A stretch of DNA of 64,000 bases, taken from the NCBI GenBank assembly GCA_950022495.1, contig CATLLJ010000006.1:1-64000 (forward strand). Reading direction: 5' to 3'. Made by a program: the position numbers and the translations under genes. Shown here piece by piece: positions 26,585-33,690 of the stretch. This stretch comes from an uncultured bacterium (lineage in GTDB: Bacteria; Cyanobacteriota; Vampirovibrionia; Gastranaerophilales; Gastranaerophilaceae). The stretch's first letter is position 1; each line of letters starts with the position of its first letter. The notes below the pieces were generated by a model. It saw only the letters and a list, made by a program, of their open reading frames with translations. It was not told where the DNA came from and searched no databases.

Positions 26585-27199
26585 ATGAGCAGCAATAACA
26601 CTAATAATTTATTATTTTTAGGGATAAGTATTCTTGTTATTGGTCTTTTCCTTTTGTCTTATTCAGTAACAACATACAAAGAAGTTGAGTCATTAGCAAA
26701 TAAAATTGACTTTGAAGAACTTGATAACAACAATCAAATGTCGTCATCTGATAAATATTTTAAATATTTGTCAATATCAGATTATTTAAACCAGATTTTA
26801 AACAAAAATAAAAACCTGCTGATGAAAAATTCAGCCTGTATTTATCTTGATTATGCACAGCATAACGCAATATCTTTATACAAATTAACCTATAGCGGAG
26901 TTCAAACAGAAGAAACAAGAAAGAGTGTTGCAGCAGGAAATGTCCGCAATTTATATACTATGCTTGATAATTACAAAACCTGCAAACAAACTGAAACCTA
27001 TAAAGCTGAATTAAAAAACATACTTGATGATATCCAAAAATCAGATAATCTCTATTCTGAAAGAGAAAAGAGAATGGAATCATTTATGAAAGACTATAAC
27101 GTTAAACAGGAAGAAGTTACACCTGAAGAAACAAATATTGAAGAACAATACCAGAATGCAGGTATTGCTGAAGATAATATAGAAGAACCACAACAATAA
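26585..27199 (+). CDS. Membrane-anchored protein of unknown function
   Basis: 204 residues from the ATG at 26585, which follows AAAGGGGGAGAG; the longer frame from 26555 translates the ribosome site and is rejected. One transmembrane helix (LLFLGISILVIGLFLLSY, about residues 10-28) is followed by an extracytoplasmic helical domain with two Cys (SACIYLDYA and YKTCKQTE, possibly a disulfide) and an acidic Gln/Glu-rich tail. Divergent from the secreted pair and convergent with a prepilin-like gene, so it may belong to the same surface cluster. Confidence 0.55.
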   Translation: MSSNNTNNLLFLGISILVIGLFLLSYSVTTYKEVESLANKIDFEELDNNNQMSSSDKYFKYLSISDYLNQILNKNKNLLMKNSACIYLDYAQHNAISLYKLTYSGVQTEETRKSVAAGNVRNLYTMLDNYKTCKQTETYKAELKNILDDIQKSDNLYSEREKRMESFMKDYNVKQEEVTPEETNIEEQYQNAGIAEDNIEEPQQ

Positions 27200-27205
27200 A
27201 ATAAT

Positions 27206-27934
27206 TTAGCTCCTTCGTTTCCATATTTTATCAGGGATAGACCAGCCATTATCTTTTATATATTTTAAGCAACAATATCCATTACCTGTTTCACAATTTT
27301 GTTTAACTTGAGCTGCAGATCTATCATTTCCAGCCGGAATAAGACCTTTTTCGGTATCATAAACCAATATAAAAATATCTTTGCCTATAATATTCGGCTT
27401 TCTATCATCATTTACATCAAAATAAAATTGCATAGTACTTGTTTTAGTAGAATCTATACCAAACAAACTGGATGTTGTACCTGAAGTGCTACCGTGAAGA
27501 TTAAAATAAGCACCTTTTCCCGTTCTAAATGGCATTATTGCCCATCCAATAGTACTGCCATCAGCTACAACATTTGTTTCAAAATTTGGTGTTTTATTAT
27601 TCAAAGTTTTAACAACTCCTCTTTTATGCCAGCAGCCAGCAGTTTGATAACAAACTAATTCAACTTTTAAATGAGGTGCTAAATAAGCATCAGACCATTT
27701 TTTCATACTAGTTGTGCTATTCGCAGATATTGAAATTCCTTGAACTTCTTCATAAATAGCAAATCTCATAGCCTGTGCAATATTGGAATAATTTTCTTTT
27801 AATTGTGCTTCTGTTTGAGATTTTTGAACATTAGATATTAAACCGGGCATTGTAATTGCGGAAACAACACCAATTACCCCAAGCGTAATTAAGACTTCTA
27901 CCAATGTAAAACCAAGTTTTTTATAAACCTCCAA
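27206..27934 (-). CDS. Prepilin-like protein
   Basis: 242 residues. Leader MEVYKKLG, then FTLVEVLITLG and a hydrophobic helix up to MPGLISN; prepilin peptidase would cut before Phe9. The globular part has FYFDVNDDRKPNIIGKDIF, the same D-x-N...PN..G.D.F signature as the other four, and paired Cys near the end (NCETGNGYCC). The start is a TTG; an ideal GGAGG lies just inside the frame, so the true start may be a non-canonical codon or the gene may have lost its ATG. A TATAAT box lies at 27970-27975 on the minus strand. Confidence 0.75.
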   Translation of the reverse strand: MEVYKKLGFTLVEVLITLGVIGVVSAITMPGLISNVQKSQTEAQLKENYSNIAQAMRFAIYEEVQGISISANSTTSMKKWSDAYLAPHLKVELVCYQTAGCWHKRGVVKTLNNKTPNFETNVVADGSTIGWAIMPFRTGKGAYFNLHGSTSGTTSSLFGIDSTKTSTMQFYFDVNDDRKPNIIGKDIFILVYDTEKGLIPAGNDRSAAQVKQNCETGNGYCCLKYIKDNGWSIPDKIWKRRS

Positions 27935-28000
27935 ACCTATTAGACTAAACTTTTTAATAGTTTACTAGTATTATACATATTCACTTGTAAATTTTAAGTA

Positions 28001-28138
28001 AAAAAAACCACTCACAAGTGAGTGGGTCGTTTTCTGCATCCTAATGGTCTCTTTTAGTGTTTATTATTTAGGAGTTTATATGTTTTTGGGGTTAATGAAC
28101 TATTTATATTTAGTGTTTCGACTACACTTAAATCTTAT
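28001..28138 (-). ncRNA. Candidate small RNA (promoter and terminator, no ORF)
   Basis: Within the 335-base gap between the prepilin-like gene and the XRE gene, the minus strand carries TTGACA (28168-28173), 17 bases, AATAAT (28145-28150), and then about 135 bases down to a hairpin (28008-28025) followed by seven T. No frame longer than a few codons is open in that span. An internal 5-bp hairpin AGTGT/ACACT lies near the 5' end. It does not match tmRNA, RNase P, SRP or 6S RNA to my eye. A 46-codon plus-strand ORF (28080-28220) overlaps it in antisense and is less convincing. Confidence 0.45.
28008..28025 (-). terminator. Rho-independent terminator
   Basis: Perfect CCACTCAC/GTGAGTGG hairpin; on the minus strand it is followed by a run of seven T. 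It ends transcription coming from the candidate small RNA and possibly from the XRE gene upstream. Confidence 0.75.
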
Positions 28139-28269
28139 ACACTTATTATTGCACAATAAAATTTTTCTGTCAATATTATGTTTTAATATTTATTTTCATT
28201 CCGTGAAAATACAACAATAGTGTACATTTTACACTTTACAAAACTTAACAGTTGGCCAGAGTTAAGCAT

Positions 28270-28485
28270 TTAAGAGAATTTCACCAGTTCATATACGGGG
28301 ATTTCAAGCTTATCAGCTATTTCTATAAGAGTATCAAGAGAGGGTTTTGAAAATGCAACTTCAATTTTTCCCATAAAATTTAGTGAAATATTTAATTTAT
28401 CAGCAAGTTCTTGCTGCGTCAAGCCCAATTCCTTCATTCTCTTTTTAATGTTTTTCCCTAAATTTTTATAGAAATCAATATTCAT
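28270..28485 (-). CDS. XRE-family HTH transcriptional regulator
   Basis: 71 residues, a single Cro/C1-type domain: IKKRMKELGLTQQELADKL then NISLNFMGKIEVAFSKPS (recognition helix) and IADKLEIPVYELV. No effector domain. Its ATG overlaps the first TACGTA of the four-palindrome operator, and a -10-like TATAAA lies eight bases before the ATG, so expression is probably autoregulated and leaderless. It is divergent from a prepilin-like pseudogene, repeating the arrangement at 11.4-12.4 kb. Confidence 0.85.
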   Translation of the reverse strand: MNIDFYKNLGKNIKKRMKELGLTQQELADKLNISLNFMGKIEVAFSKPSLDTLIEIADKLEIPVYELVKFS

Positions 28486-28537
28486 ACGTACAGTTTATAC
28501 GTAAATTTTTGTAAATTATACGTACCATCCGTACGTA
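28485..28537. promoter_or_regulatory. Two 19-bp palindromic operators (TACGTA-N7-TACGTA)
   Basis: TACGTA occurs at 28485, 28498, 28519 and 28532. The spacing is 13, 21 and 13 bases, i.e. two copies of TACGTA-N7-TACGTA whose centres are 34 bases apart, close to an integral number of helical turns. They fill the space between the divergent XRE and prepilin-like starts. The arrangement is that of paired dimer sites for the XRE protein, by analogy with Cro/C1 operators; binding is inferred. Confidence 0.75.
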
Positions 28538-28555
28538 ATAAAGTATGATAATCTC

Positions 28556-29211
28556 ATGATTGAAAATGATAAACATACAAAAACAGCCTTCACACTTGCC
28601 GAATTTTAATCACACTCGGCATAATCGGGGTTGTTGCAGCAATGACTATACCAACCCTGCTGACAAATTTACAAAATAAAAAACTCGAGAGCCAATTTAA
28701 AGAAGGTTATTCAATTATGGCACGTGCTGTCAGAATGGCAACAAACGACAACGAATCCTTTTTTGAGCGTTCACAGGGATTTAATTACAGGAATTTTATA
28801 AAATATTTCAACGGTGCCACTGATTGCGGCGGAACTGCAGAAGTTAGCGACGATTCTGATTTCTGTATGGTAAGACAGCAAAATATTGACGGAAACGCCG
28901 GCACTGTAACAAACAAAGATAAGAATTACAGGAACTTTTCCAAAACTTCAAAATACATAGCAACAAACAATTTAGATGATGGTCAATTTTATTTAATGAA
29001 CGGAATTTTAATAATGTTTGACCAAAATCGTCCTGATTTACTTATCAGCATTGATATAAACGGCAAAAAACAGGGACCAAATATCTAGGGATATGACTTA
29101 TTTACGTTTCAACTAAAACAAAGTGAATTCAGCGGCAGTACTTACAACGGAATTGCATGTGCATATTACGCAATGCAGGACTCAAATTATTTCAAGTCAC
29201 TTAGTAAATAA
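28556..29211 (+). pseudogene. Prepilin-like pseudogene (frameshift and nonsense)
   Basis: From the ATG at 28556 the frame gives a leader and TAFTLAEF, then stops at 28607; adding one T to the TTTT run (28604-28607) restores LITLGIIGVVAAMTIPTLL and joins the frame open to 29088. A TAG at 29086-29088 then breaks the signature DINGKKQGPNI*GYDLFTF, and the frame continues to a natural stop at 29211. Apart from these two lesions it is a close relative of the gene at 30832-31554, so it is a recent pseudogene or contains assembly errors. A TATGAT box six bases ahead of the ATG and the XRE operators lie upstream. Confidence 0.8.
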
Positions 29212-29617
29212 TCTGCACATTAACTTTTCTTGCACGGGCTTTATTATCGAAATCAATCAGCACAACCTGCTGCCATTGCCCCAACTGCAAAACACCGTCA
29301 ATCAATGGGACATGAGTTGAATTTCCAACAATTGAAGCCCTGACGTGAGCATAACCGTTTCCATCATGCCACATTTCATCATGGTGATAATTTGCTTCAA
29401 CCGGAGCAATTCTTTCTAACGCTTCCGGCAAATCAACCAGCAGACCCGGTTCAAATTCAATATTTGTAACCGAAACGGTACTTCCCTGTGCATAAACAAA
29501 TACAACTGCATTTTGCAAAACGTGATTATAAACTACATTTCTTATTTGCGGGGTAATATCTATAATATCTGTATTTCCCTTAGTATGTACAGTAAAAACA
29601 TCATTAATAATTGTCAT
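29201..29617 (-). CDS. yjbQ: YjbQ/UPF0047 family protein
   Basis: 138 residues, the normal length. Conserved blocks DITPQIRNVV, GSTVSVTNIEFEPG, NYHHDEMWHDGNGYAHVRAS (metal-binding His cluster), GNSTHVPLIDG, LGQWQQVVLIDFD. Members have weak thiamine-phosphate synthase activity when overexpressed; the physiological role is unclear. Start supported by AAGGGG. Its 3' end overlaps the prepilin-like pseudogene by 11 bases. Confidence 0.93.
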   Translation of the reverse strand: MTIINDVFTVHTKGNTDIIDITPQIRNVVYNHVLQNAVVFVYAQGSTVSVTNIEFEPGLLVDLPEALERIAPVEANYHHDEMWHDGNGYAHVRASIVGNSTHVPLIDGVLQLGQWQQVVLIDFDNKARARKVNVQIIY

Positions 29618-29715
29618 AATACCCCTTCAACACTTTCTTTTTGCAGATTTTATCTTTTTCCTGATTTTATAAAGAAAACTTATAAATTGCAAGGATAAAA
29701 ATCAAATATATACTT

Positions 29716-30753
29716 TTATTTCCATGGTTTTATAAGAAATTTAATTGCCTTGCCAGCAATATGCTGTTCCATTGCATACTCAACTTTTTCAAGAGGCAAA
29801 GTTTCTGTAATAAGTTTCTCAACCTCAATTTCGCCGGAGTCAATATACTCTAAGGCTTTCCTGAAATATTGCGGAGTATGATGGAATACACTCATCATTT
29901 TTATATCACCATAATGCATTCTTGTTGTATCAAATGAAACTTTAGAGCCTGATTTACAACCGCCAAAAAAGTGAACAGTTCCGCCAGGTCTGACACAATC
30001 AAAAATTTGCTCCCAGATTTCAGGAAGTCCGACACATTCAATTGCAACATCCAAACCCTTGCCTTCTGCTGAAAATTCTTTAAATATTTTCACAGCATTA
30101 GGATATTTTTTCAAATCAACAATTTCATCAGCATGTGCAAAATCTTCAGCAGCTTTAAGTTTCATTGGATTACGACCTGCAACAATAACTCTTGCACCCA
30201 TCAGCTTTGCAACCCTTGCAAACATCAAACCTATCGGACCAATCCCAATAATCCCGACACAATCCCCTTTTTTAATTCCTGTACGCTCCGCACCGTGAAC
30301 AACATTAGCCAGAGGTTCACAGAATGCAGCTTTATCAAAACTTAAATCAGGTGGCAACATAAGCATATTCTTCTTTACAATACGAGCCGGAACAGTTATA
30401 TATTCAGCATAGGCACCATTAAGCAAATCTAAATTTTCGCAAAGATTATACTCCTGTCTTTTACAATAAAAGCATTCTCCGCACGGTGCAGAATTCGCAG
30501 CAACAACCCTGTCTCCGCGTCTAAAACCTTCAACACCTGCACCAACTTTCTCAATAATACCTGCAAATTCATGACCAAATCCGGATGGAACTTCTTTAAT
30601 TAAAACCGGATGCCCTCTGCGAAAAGTTTTTACATCCGTACCGCAGGTAAGAGCAGACATAACTTTAACTACAACCTCTCCAAATTCAGGAGGTTTAACC
30701 ATTACATCTTCATATCTAATATCTTTTGGTCCGTAATATTGAATTGCTTTCAT
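29716..30753 (-). CDS. Zinc-dependent alcohol/polyol dehydrogenase (MDR)
   Basis: 345 residues with both zinc sites: catalytic CGTDV...GFGHEF and structural CGECFYCKRQEYNLC, and a Rossmann fold VGIIGIGPIGLMFA near residues 165-178. This is the medium-chain dehydrogenase fold of sorbitol/threonine dehydrogenases. Substrate cannot be assigned. Two other members of the superfamily occur at 43435 and 54280. Start has AAAGGG. Stands alone between yjbQ and a terminator. Confidence 0.85.
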   Translation of the reverse strand: MKAIQYYGPKDIRYEDVMVKPPEFGEVVVKVMSALTCGTDVKTFRRGHPVLIKEVPSGFGHEFAGIIEKVGAGVEGFRRGDRVVAANSAPCGECFYCKRQEYNLCENLDLLNGAYAEYITVPARIVKKNMLMLPPDLSFDKAAFCEPLANVVHGAERTGIKKGDCVGIIGIGPIGLMFARVAKLMGARVIVAGRNPMKLKAAEDFAHADEIVDLKKYPNAVKIFKEFSAEGKGLDVAIECVGLPEIWEQIFDCVRPGGTVHFFGGCKSGSKVSFDTTRMHYGDIKMMSVFHHTPQYFRKALEYIDSGEIEVEKLITETLPLEKVEYAMEQHIAGKAIKFLIKPWK

Positions 30754-30784
30754 ATTTTCCCTTTAGATAAAATAATTATACAGC

Positions 30785-30819
30785 AAAAAAGAAGTTCCGA
30801 TTATTGGAACTTCTTTTTA
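30785..30819. terminator. Bidirectional terminator
   Basis: AAAAAAGAAGTTCC pairs with GGAACTTCTTTTT around a seven-base loop. It ends the prepilin-like gene at 30832-31554 (minus) and separates it from the dehydrogenase gene. Confidence 0.85.
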
Positions 30820-30831
30820 TAATTATAAATC

Positions 30832-31554
30832 TTAGTGACCACGATATAACTTTTTAAAGTACTCTTCATCTGTTGCTGCAAAAAATGCACAGGTATACCC
30901 GTTATATGAAGAAGTACCTACAGAACATCCCGGATTGACCCTTCTATCACAGCAATATTTTGTAGGATCTTCACTGAACATAATATCTGTTCCGGCTGCT
31001 CCCAGCGGCAAAACCTCTCCGTCTTTCATCACTTGAAATACAAATAAGTCATATCCAAGAACATTCGGTCTTTTATCCTTGCCATTCACATCAACAACAA
31101 GCCAAATATTGTGATTTGCACCATACTCACAACCTTTACAATTTTCGATAGCAACCATCATTCCATTGTTCAAAACAAATGCACCATCATCTAGTAAAGT
31201 ACTGGCAGAGTTTGCAGTCATTGTAACATTTTTATAATCAGAAGTTGTAGGACATAAATCTGTATTTGCAGCTGTATTTGATCCACCGCAATCAACAACA
31301 AATCTGTTATAATTCTTAAACACAGGATAAAAAGTTCTTGTCGGATATTTGCTAGGATCAGTATCAATATCATCAGAATCCATATCAGCAAGAGCTTTTG
31401 CCATAAGTGAATATGCCGTATTAAACTGAGCTTTTGATTGAGCAGCTTTTTGACCGACAACAAGCTGAGGCAAAACAAGTACTGCAACAACTCCAATTAC
31501 AGCTAATGCAATTAATATTTCACTTAGTGTGAAACCCCATATTTTTTTAATCAT
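30832..31554 (-). CDS. Prepilin-like protein
   Basis: 240 residues. Short leader MIKKIWG, then FTLSEILIALAVIG with a hydrophobic helix ending at VLPQLVV; cleavage before Phe8. The globular part has WLVVDVNGKDKRPNVLGYDLF, and eight or more Cys in the body (VDCGGS, DLCPT, ENCKGCEYG, KYCCDRR, PGCSVG, TCAFF), suggesting several disulfides. The pseudogene at 28556 shares the CGG, D-I-N-G...GYDLF and CA(Y/F)(Y/F) blocks, so the two are paralogues. ATG start. Confidence 0.82.
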   Translation of the reverse strand: MIKKIWGFTLSEILIALAVIGVVAVLVLPQLVVGQKAAQSKAQFNTAYSLMAKALADMDSDDIDTDPSKYPTRTFYPVFKNYNRFVVDCGGSNTAANTDLCPTTSDYKNVTMTANSASTLLDDGAFVLNNGMMVAIENCKGCEYGANHNIWLVVDVNGKDKRPNVLGYDLFVFQVMKDGEVLPLGAAGTDIMFSEDPTKYCCDRRVNPGCSVGTSSYNGYTCAFFAATDEEYFKKLYRGH

Positions 31555-31704
31555 AATAATAAATTTCCTCTATATTTTTTATAATTATAACATATTTTTG
31601 AACTTCTCTCAAGGTTAAACTTTTTATAAATTGCAACAAATTGAATATAAATCAAAAATAATGTATCATATTAATTATATTAAACAATATATTGGAGAAA
31701 AATT

Positions 31705-32868
31705 ATGGATTTAACAGAATTAAGAGAAAGCAATGAACTTGTGAATTTATTTTGTTCATTAGCTGAAATACCCTCTCCATCCTGTGATGAAGAAAAAGTT
31801 ATTAAATGGATTTGCGAATACTGTGAAAACAATCAATTAGAATACGAACTTGACGATTACCAGAATATATATATAAGAATCCCTGCAACAGATAAAACCA
31901 AAGACCCTGTATTGCTTTCAGCTCACATGGATGTTATTGGTGACAATTCTCCTGTTGTACCGTTTCTGGACGGAGATTTGATTAAAGCACAGGGCAGAAC
32001 CCTCGGTGCTGATGACAAAGCAGGTGTTGCAAATGCATTATATTTTGCAAAAGAACTTGTTAAAAGAACAGATTTTAAACATGGCGGATTAGAAATTCAT
32101 TTCACAAGAGATGAAGAAAACGGCATGACAGGAATTAAAAACACAGATTTTTCTAAAATTAATTCCAAATATGTTCTTGTTTTAGATAGTGATGCCTTAG
32201 GTCAATGCCTGACTTCAGGTGCAAGCTACGTAATGGTAGACTTAAAAGTTAAAGCCTTTAAAGGCGGTCACTCAGGTAATGACATAGGAGACCCGACCAG
32301 AGAAAATGCAGCAAAACTTATTGCTGATTTAGTTGCAGATTTACCACAGGGAGTATTTTATTCCGAAAACGGACAGGTAATTACATCCTGCAATATCGGC
32401 GGAATTTCTGCCGGAGACGTAAATGTTACAAACATTATAAACACAGATGCACACGCAACATATTCAATAAGAAGTTCCAACAAAGCTAAAGAAAACGATT
32501 TAATTGAATTGATGCAGGAAATTGTAAACGCTTTTAATGAAGATTATAAAAACATAGCAGAAGCTGAAATAACTTTCACTGAAAAAATGCCTATGTTTGA
32601 AAAAAACGAAGATGAATACTTACCGATTTTATTTGAAACAGTTGCAAAAAAAATCGGCTTAGAACCTGAAATATCATCATTCCATGCCGGTGCAGAAACA
32701 CATATTTATGCAAATAAACTCAATGCAAAAGGTGAAAAATTCTCTCCATATTTATTGGGACTTGCAACAGTTTGCAACATGCATTCAGCTAAAGAATATG
32801 TTGATTATAAGACAATGATTAAAGGGCAGGAATTGTTGAAAGAACTATTTGAGGCATATAATAAATAA
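31705..32868 (+). CDS. M20 family metallopeptidase (PepT-like)
   Basis: 387 residues. Dizinc ligands and catalytic residues visible: LLSAHMDVIGD (about residue 72), GADDKAGVAN (about 103), DEENGMTG with the catalytic Glu (about 136), LDSDALG (about 158) and the final ligand His in FHAGAETHIYA. The lid domain, with GHSGNDI, is inserted in the middle. Tripeptidase T and its homologues share this plan. Cytoplasmic. GGAG ribosome site. Its TAA overlaps the ATG of the next gene (TAATG), so the two are co-translated. Confidence 0.88.
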   Translation: MDLTELRESNELVNLFCSLAEIPSPSCDEEKVIKWICEYCENNQLEYELDDYQNIYIRIPATDKTKDPVLLSAHMDVIGDNSPVVPFLDGDLIKAQGRTLGADDKAGVANALYFAKELVKRTDFKHGGLEIHFTRDEENGMTGIKNTDFSKINSKYVLVLDSDALGQCLTSGASYVMVDLKVKAFKGGHSGNDIGDPTRENAAKLIADLVADLPQGVFYSENGQVITSCNIGGISAGDVNVTNIINTDAHATYSIRSSNKAKENDLIELMQEIVNAFNEDYKNIAEAEITFTEKMPMFEKNEDEYLPILFETVAKKIGLEPEISSFHAGAETHIYANKLNAKGEKFSPYLLGLATVCNMHSAKEYVDYKTMIKGQELLKELFEAYNK

Positions 32869-33689
32869 TGCAGCTTGTAAAACTTAATCTTGCACGAAAT
32901 TGTTTAAAATACATAATAAAAGCATACGGGATAAAAGAAATTTTTATCCCGTATTATTCTTGTCAAACCTTATGGATTGCAGCAAGAGAAGAAAAATGTA
33001 AGGTAAAATTTTATCACATAGATAACAATTTCATGCCGGCAATTAAATTCCCGAAAGAAGCATACATTGTTTATATAAATTATTTTGGATTGTGCACCGA
33101 AAACTGCAAAAATCTAGCCGAAAAATACAAAAATTTAATCATTGATAATACGCACAGTTTTTATTCACAAGCAATAGGTTTAAGCAGTTTTAATTCCTTA
33201 AGAAAATTCTTTTATGTACAAAATGGAGCATACCTTTATACGAATAAAATCCTCAATGAAAATATCCCGTCAGATGATTTAAAATTAACACCAAGCCAGT
33301 TTCATAATGATACTGAAAAATTTATTAAAAATGAACTGATTTTAAATAAAGAAAAAGATATCAAATACGCAGCACCGGAGGTAATTACAGCCTTATCCAA
33401 AATTAATTTTGAAAAAGATAAAAAACAAAGAATTGAAATTTTTAATAAATATTCAAAAGCATTTGATAAATTCAACAAAATCACACTGAAATTAACTAAT
33501 AATGATGTTCCATACTGCTATCCGTTTTGTCCGAACTGCAAAGTTGATATTCACGATTTAACAATTTTAAGATTATGGAAACCACTTCCAAAAAACTTTG
33601 TTGAACATACATTTCTAAATAACACAATGGCATTGCCGCTGAATGATGATGTCTATGCTGATAAAATAATCAAAACAATAACTTTATAA
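32868..33689 (+). CDS. DegT/DnrJ/EryC1-like PLP-fold protein, shortened
   Basis: 273 residues, about 100 shorter than typical sugar aminotransferases. It shows the start of the fold (FIPYYSCQTLWIAAREE, VYINYFGLCTEN, LIIDNTHSFYS) and SLRKFFYVQNGAYLYTN, where the Lys of RKFF is in the position of the PLP lysine. The C-terminal small domain is abbreviated and has CPFCPNCKVD-like Cys (YPFCPNCKVD). It may be an aminotransferase for a surface or secondary product, or a non-catalytic relative. Coupled to the M20 peptidase gene. Confidence 0.55.
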   Translation: MQLVKLNLARNCLKYIIKAYGIKEIFIPYYSCQTLWIAAREEKCKVKFYHIDNNFMPAIKFPKEAYIVYINYFGLCTENCKNLAEKYKNLIIDNTHSFYSQAIGLSSFNSLRKFFYVQNGAYLYTNKILNENIPSDDLKLTPSQFHNDTEKFIKNELILNKEKDIKYAAPEVITALSKINFEKDKKQRIEIFNKYSKAFDKFNKITLKLTNNDVPYCYPFCPNCKVDIHDLTILRLWKPLPKNFVEHTFLNNTMALPLNDDVYADKIIKTITL

Positions 33690-33690
33690 T

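Noticed and set aside
28080-28220. 46-codon plus-strand ORF with a good AGGAG site
   Set aside because: It overlaps in antisense a promoter-to-terminator unit and is mostly hydrophobic, low-complexity sequence; conservation would be needed to support it.
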